Of a stretch of 5,909 nucleotides of DNA, positions 4,992 through 5,909 are shown piece by piece. The notes beneath the pieces were generated by a model. The model did no database searches. It saw only the letters and a program-made list of their open reading frames with translations, and was not told where the DNA came from. The stretch covers positions 1-5,909 of the forward strand of contig CATEEE010000126.1 of the NCBI GenBank assembly GCA_949499045.1. The letters are read 5' to 3'. Every line of letters starts with the position of its first letter. Positions within the stretch are counted from its first letter, which is position 1. The translations under genes and the position numbers were made by a program. This DNA is from Marinobacterium sp. xm-d-530. GTDB lineage: Bacteria > Pseudomonadota > Gammaproteobacteria > Pseudomonadales > Balneatricaceae.

Positions 4992-5837
4992 TCAGATAAC
5001 GCCCAACTCTTTAAGGCGCTCTTTAAGATAACTATCCGCCGTATAACGATCGGATAGAACAACATCCGGTCTAGGGTGGAGAAAGAGGGGCAGTGAAATA
5101 CGCGATTTTTTTGTTGCACCGCCAACAGGGTTGATCACTCGATGAATGGTCGACGGGAAATAACCTGCCGACGCCTCTTGCAGCATATCGCCTATGTTCA
5201 CAATTAAATGCCCAAACTCAGCCGGTACATCAAGCCACTCACCTGTTTTGCTGAGAACCTGTAAACCAGGCTCACTGGCTGCAGGCAAAATCGTTAGCAG
5301 ATTAATGTCACCGTGAGCAGCTGCACGGATTGCACCAGGCTCTTCATTACCATCAAAGGGTGGGTAGTGAAGTACACGAAGTAGTGTCTGTTCACTGCCT
5401 TTGATCATATTGGGTAGTGACTCACGATAACCAGCTCTTACCGCTTCAGGACTAAACTCTTCGACCCAACCAAGCAATTCAGAGGCTAATGAGCTGGTTT
5501 GTGAGTAATAAGTCTGAAGCTCCTGACTCAGATCCTCAGGACACTGTCCCCAAGGGTAGAAGTGAAAATACTCTTTGATGTCCTTAACTGTATGGTCTTT
5601 AGCGACTTCAGAAATTTTGCTGGAGAAAAAGCCATCCTGAGTACCGACGTTGTAGTTATAGTCAGATTTACGATCACTATTAAAAAAAGCCTGCCAATTG
5701 TCGTAGATGGCTCGAACTTGAGCTTCGGCTATTGGGTGGTTTTTTAGGACGCCGAAACCAGTCTCATGCAGCGATTTTACAAAGGCCTCATTGGCACCAT
5801 CAGATTGATAATCTACCGCCTCTAAAAAATTAGACAT
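4992..5837 (-). CDS. 2-oxoglutarate/Fe(II)-dependent oxygenase, isopenicillin N synthase-like family
   Basis: This soluble, presumably cytoplasmic 281-residue oxygenase has the double-stranded beta-helix signature of the family. The iron ligands are H175 and D177 in AAHGDINLLT, plus H232 in STIHRVINP. The 2-oxoglutarate-binding RxS is R246 and S248 in KSRISLPLFLHP. LRVLHYPP (153-160) marks the core strand, and the N-terminal region (18-36, with TGFGVLKNH) matches the usual DIOX_N start. All catalytic residues are present, so it should be active. The family includes desaturases, hydroxylases and ring-forming enzymes, and the substrate cannot be told from sequence. GGAG (5846-5849) lies 8 bases before the ATG, inside the end of the preceding gene. 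That gene stops 4 bases upstream, implying one operon. A terminator follows immediately. Confidence 0.92.
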   Translation of the reverse strand: MSNFLEAVDYQSDGANEAFVKSLHETGFGVLKNHPIAEAQVRAIYDNWQAFFNSDRKSDYNYNVGTQDGFFSSKISEVAKDHTVKDIKEYFHFYPWGQCPEDLSQELQTYYSQTSSLASELLGWVEEFSPEAVRAGYRESLPNMIKGSEQTLLRVLHYPPFDGNEEPGAIRAAAHGDINLLTILPAASEPGLQVLSKTGEWLDVPAEFGHLIVNIGDMLQEASAGYFPSTIHRVINPVGGATKKSRISLPLFLHPRPDVVLSDRYTADSYLKERLKELGVI

Positions 5838-5841
5838 TCCA

Positions 5842-5909
5842 CTAACTCCAGTAACTGCTTGTCATTGCCGCTTCAAAAAAATCGACCACGCCAGCATCGT
5901 CTACACCCA
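5842..5909 (-). CDS. C-terminal end of an unidentified protein (partial)
   Basis: An open frame enters from the window edge and ends with TAG at 5842-5844, giving 21 residues that finish with DFFEAAMTSSYWS. The other two minus-strand frames stop within these bases. The TAG is 4 bases before the oxygenase ATG, and the oxygenase ribosome binding site overlaps its last two sense codons, typical of coupled genes. It is too short to name. The fragment is acidic and possibly helical. It is a supported partial gene by frame and spacing, not by homology. Confidence 0.55.
   Translation of the reverse strand, partial: GVDDAGVVDFFEAAMTSSYWS

Noticed and set aside
4925..5125. 66-codon minus-strand open frame over the oxygenase 3' end and terminator
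   Set aside because: It is out of frame with the well-supported oxygenase, runs through the intrinsic terminator and has no family resemblance.
5562..5747. 61-codon plus-strand open frame opposite the oxygenase
   Set aside because: It lies wholly antisense to conserved coding sequence, with no clear binding site or recognisable product.

Overview
The window comes from a gammaproteobacterial chromosome. The 16S fragment has gammaproteobacterial V1-V2 sequence and resembles Oceanospirillaceae or related marine lineages; I judge this from memory of such sequences, not from an alignment. The msrPQ pair, a Bacillus-type pssA and a PilD-type prepilin peptidase agree with this. Every supported gene lies on the minus strand, so transcription runs from high to low coordinates and is co-directional with the ribosomal RNA operon at the low end.

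In transcription order the layout is as follows. (1) The last 21 codons of an unidentified gene (5842-5909) sit 4 bases before a 2-oxoglutarate/Fe(II) oxygenase of the isopenicillin N synthase-like superfamily (4992-5837), which ends in a strong intrinsic terminator (4961-4987). (2) A prepilin peptidase, pilD (4029-4892), is followed after 39 bases by pssA, the membrane phosphatidylserine synthase (3225-3989), and a second strong terminator (3178-3204). (3) msrP and msrQ (2124-3116 and 1522-2133, overlapping by 10 bases) encode the periplasmic methionine sulfoxide reductase and its heme membrane partner. A Yip1-domain membrane protein (835-1437) follows. (4) An rrn control region (about 409-834) contains two promoters, leader hairpins and boxA, and leads into the first 408 bases of 16S rRNA, cut by the window edge.

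The genes are mostly conserved housekeeping and envelope functions: pilin and pseudopilin maturation, phosphatidylethanolamine synthesis, and repair of oxidised periplasmic proteins. From memory, the order pssA-msrP-msrQ-16S rRNA also occurs in Pseudomonas, which suggests an old gammaproteobacterial neighbourhood. The Yip1-domain gene here lies between msrQ and the rrn promoters.

No defence system, mobile element or CRISPR array is visible. The most interesting structure is non-coding. A 16-17 base inverted repeat (724-792) overlaps the -10 box and start region of the upstream rrn promoter and is followed in the RNA direction by a U-rich tract. It could act as a hairpin that stops readthrough from the Yip1-domain gene but is only partly present in transcripts that start at P1. 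The operator-like palindrome at the expected msrP transcription start also deserves a look.
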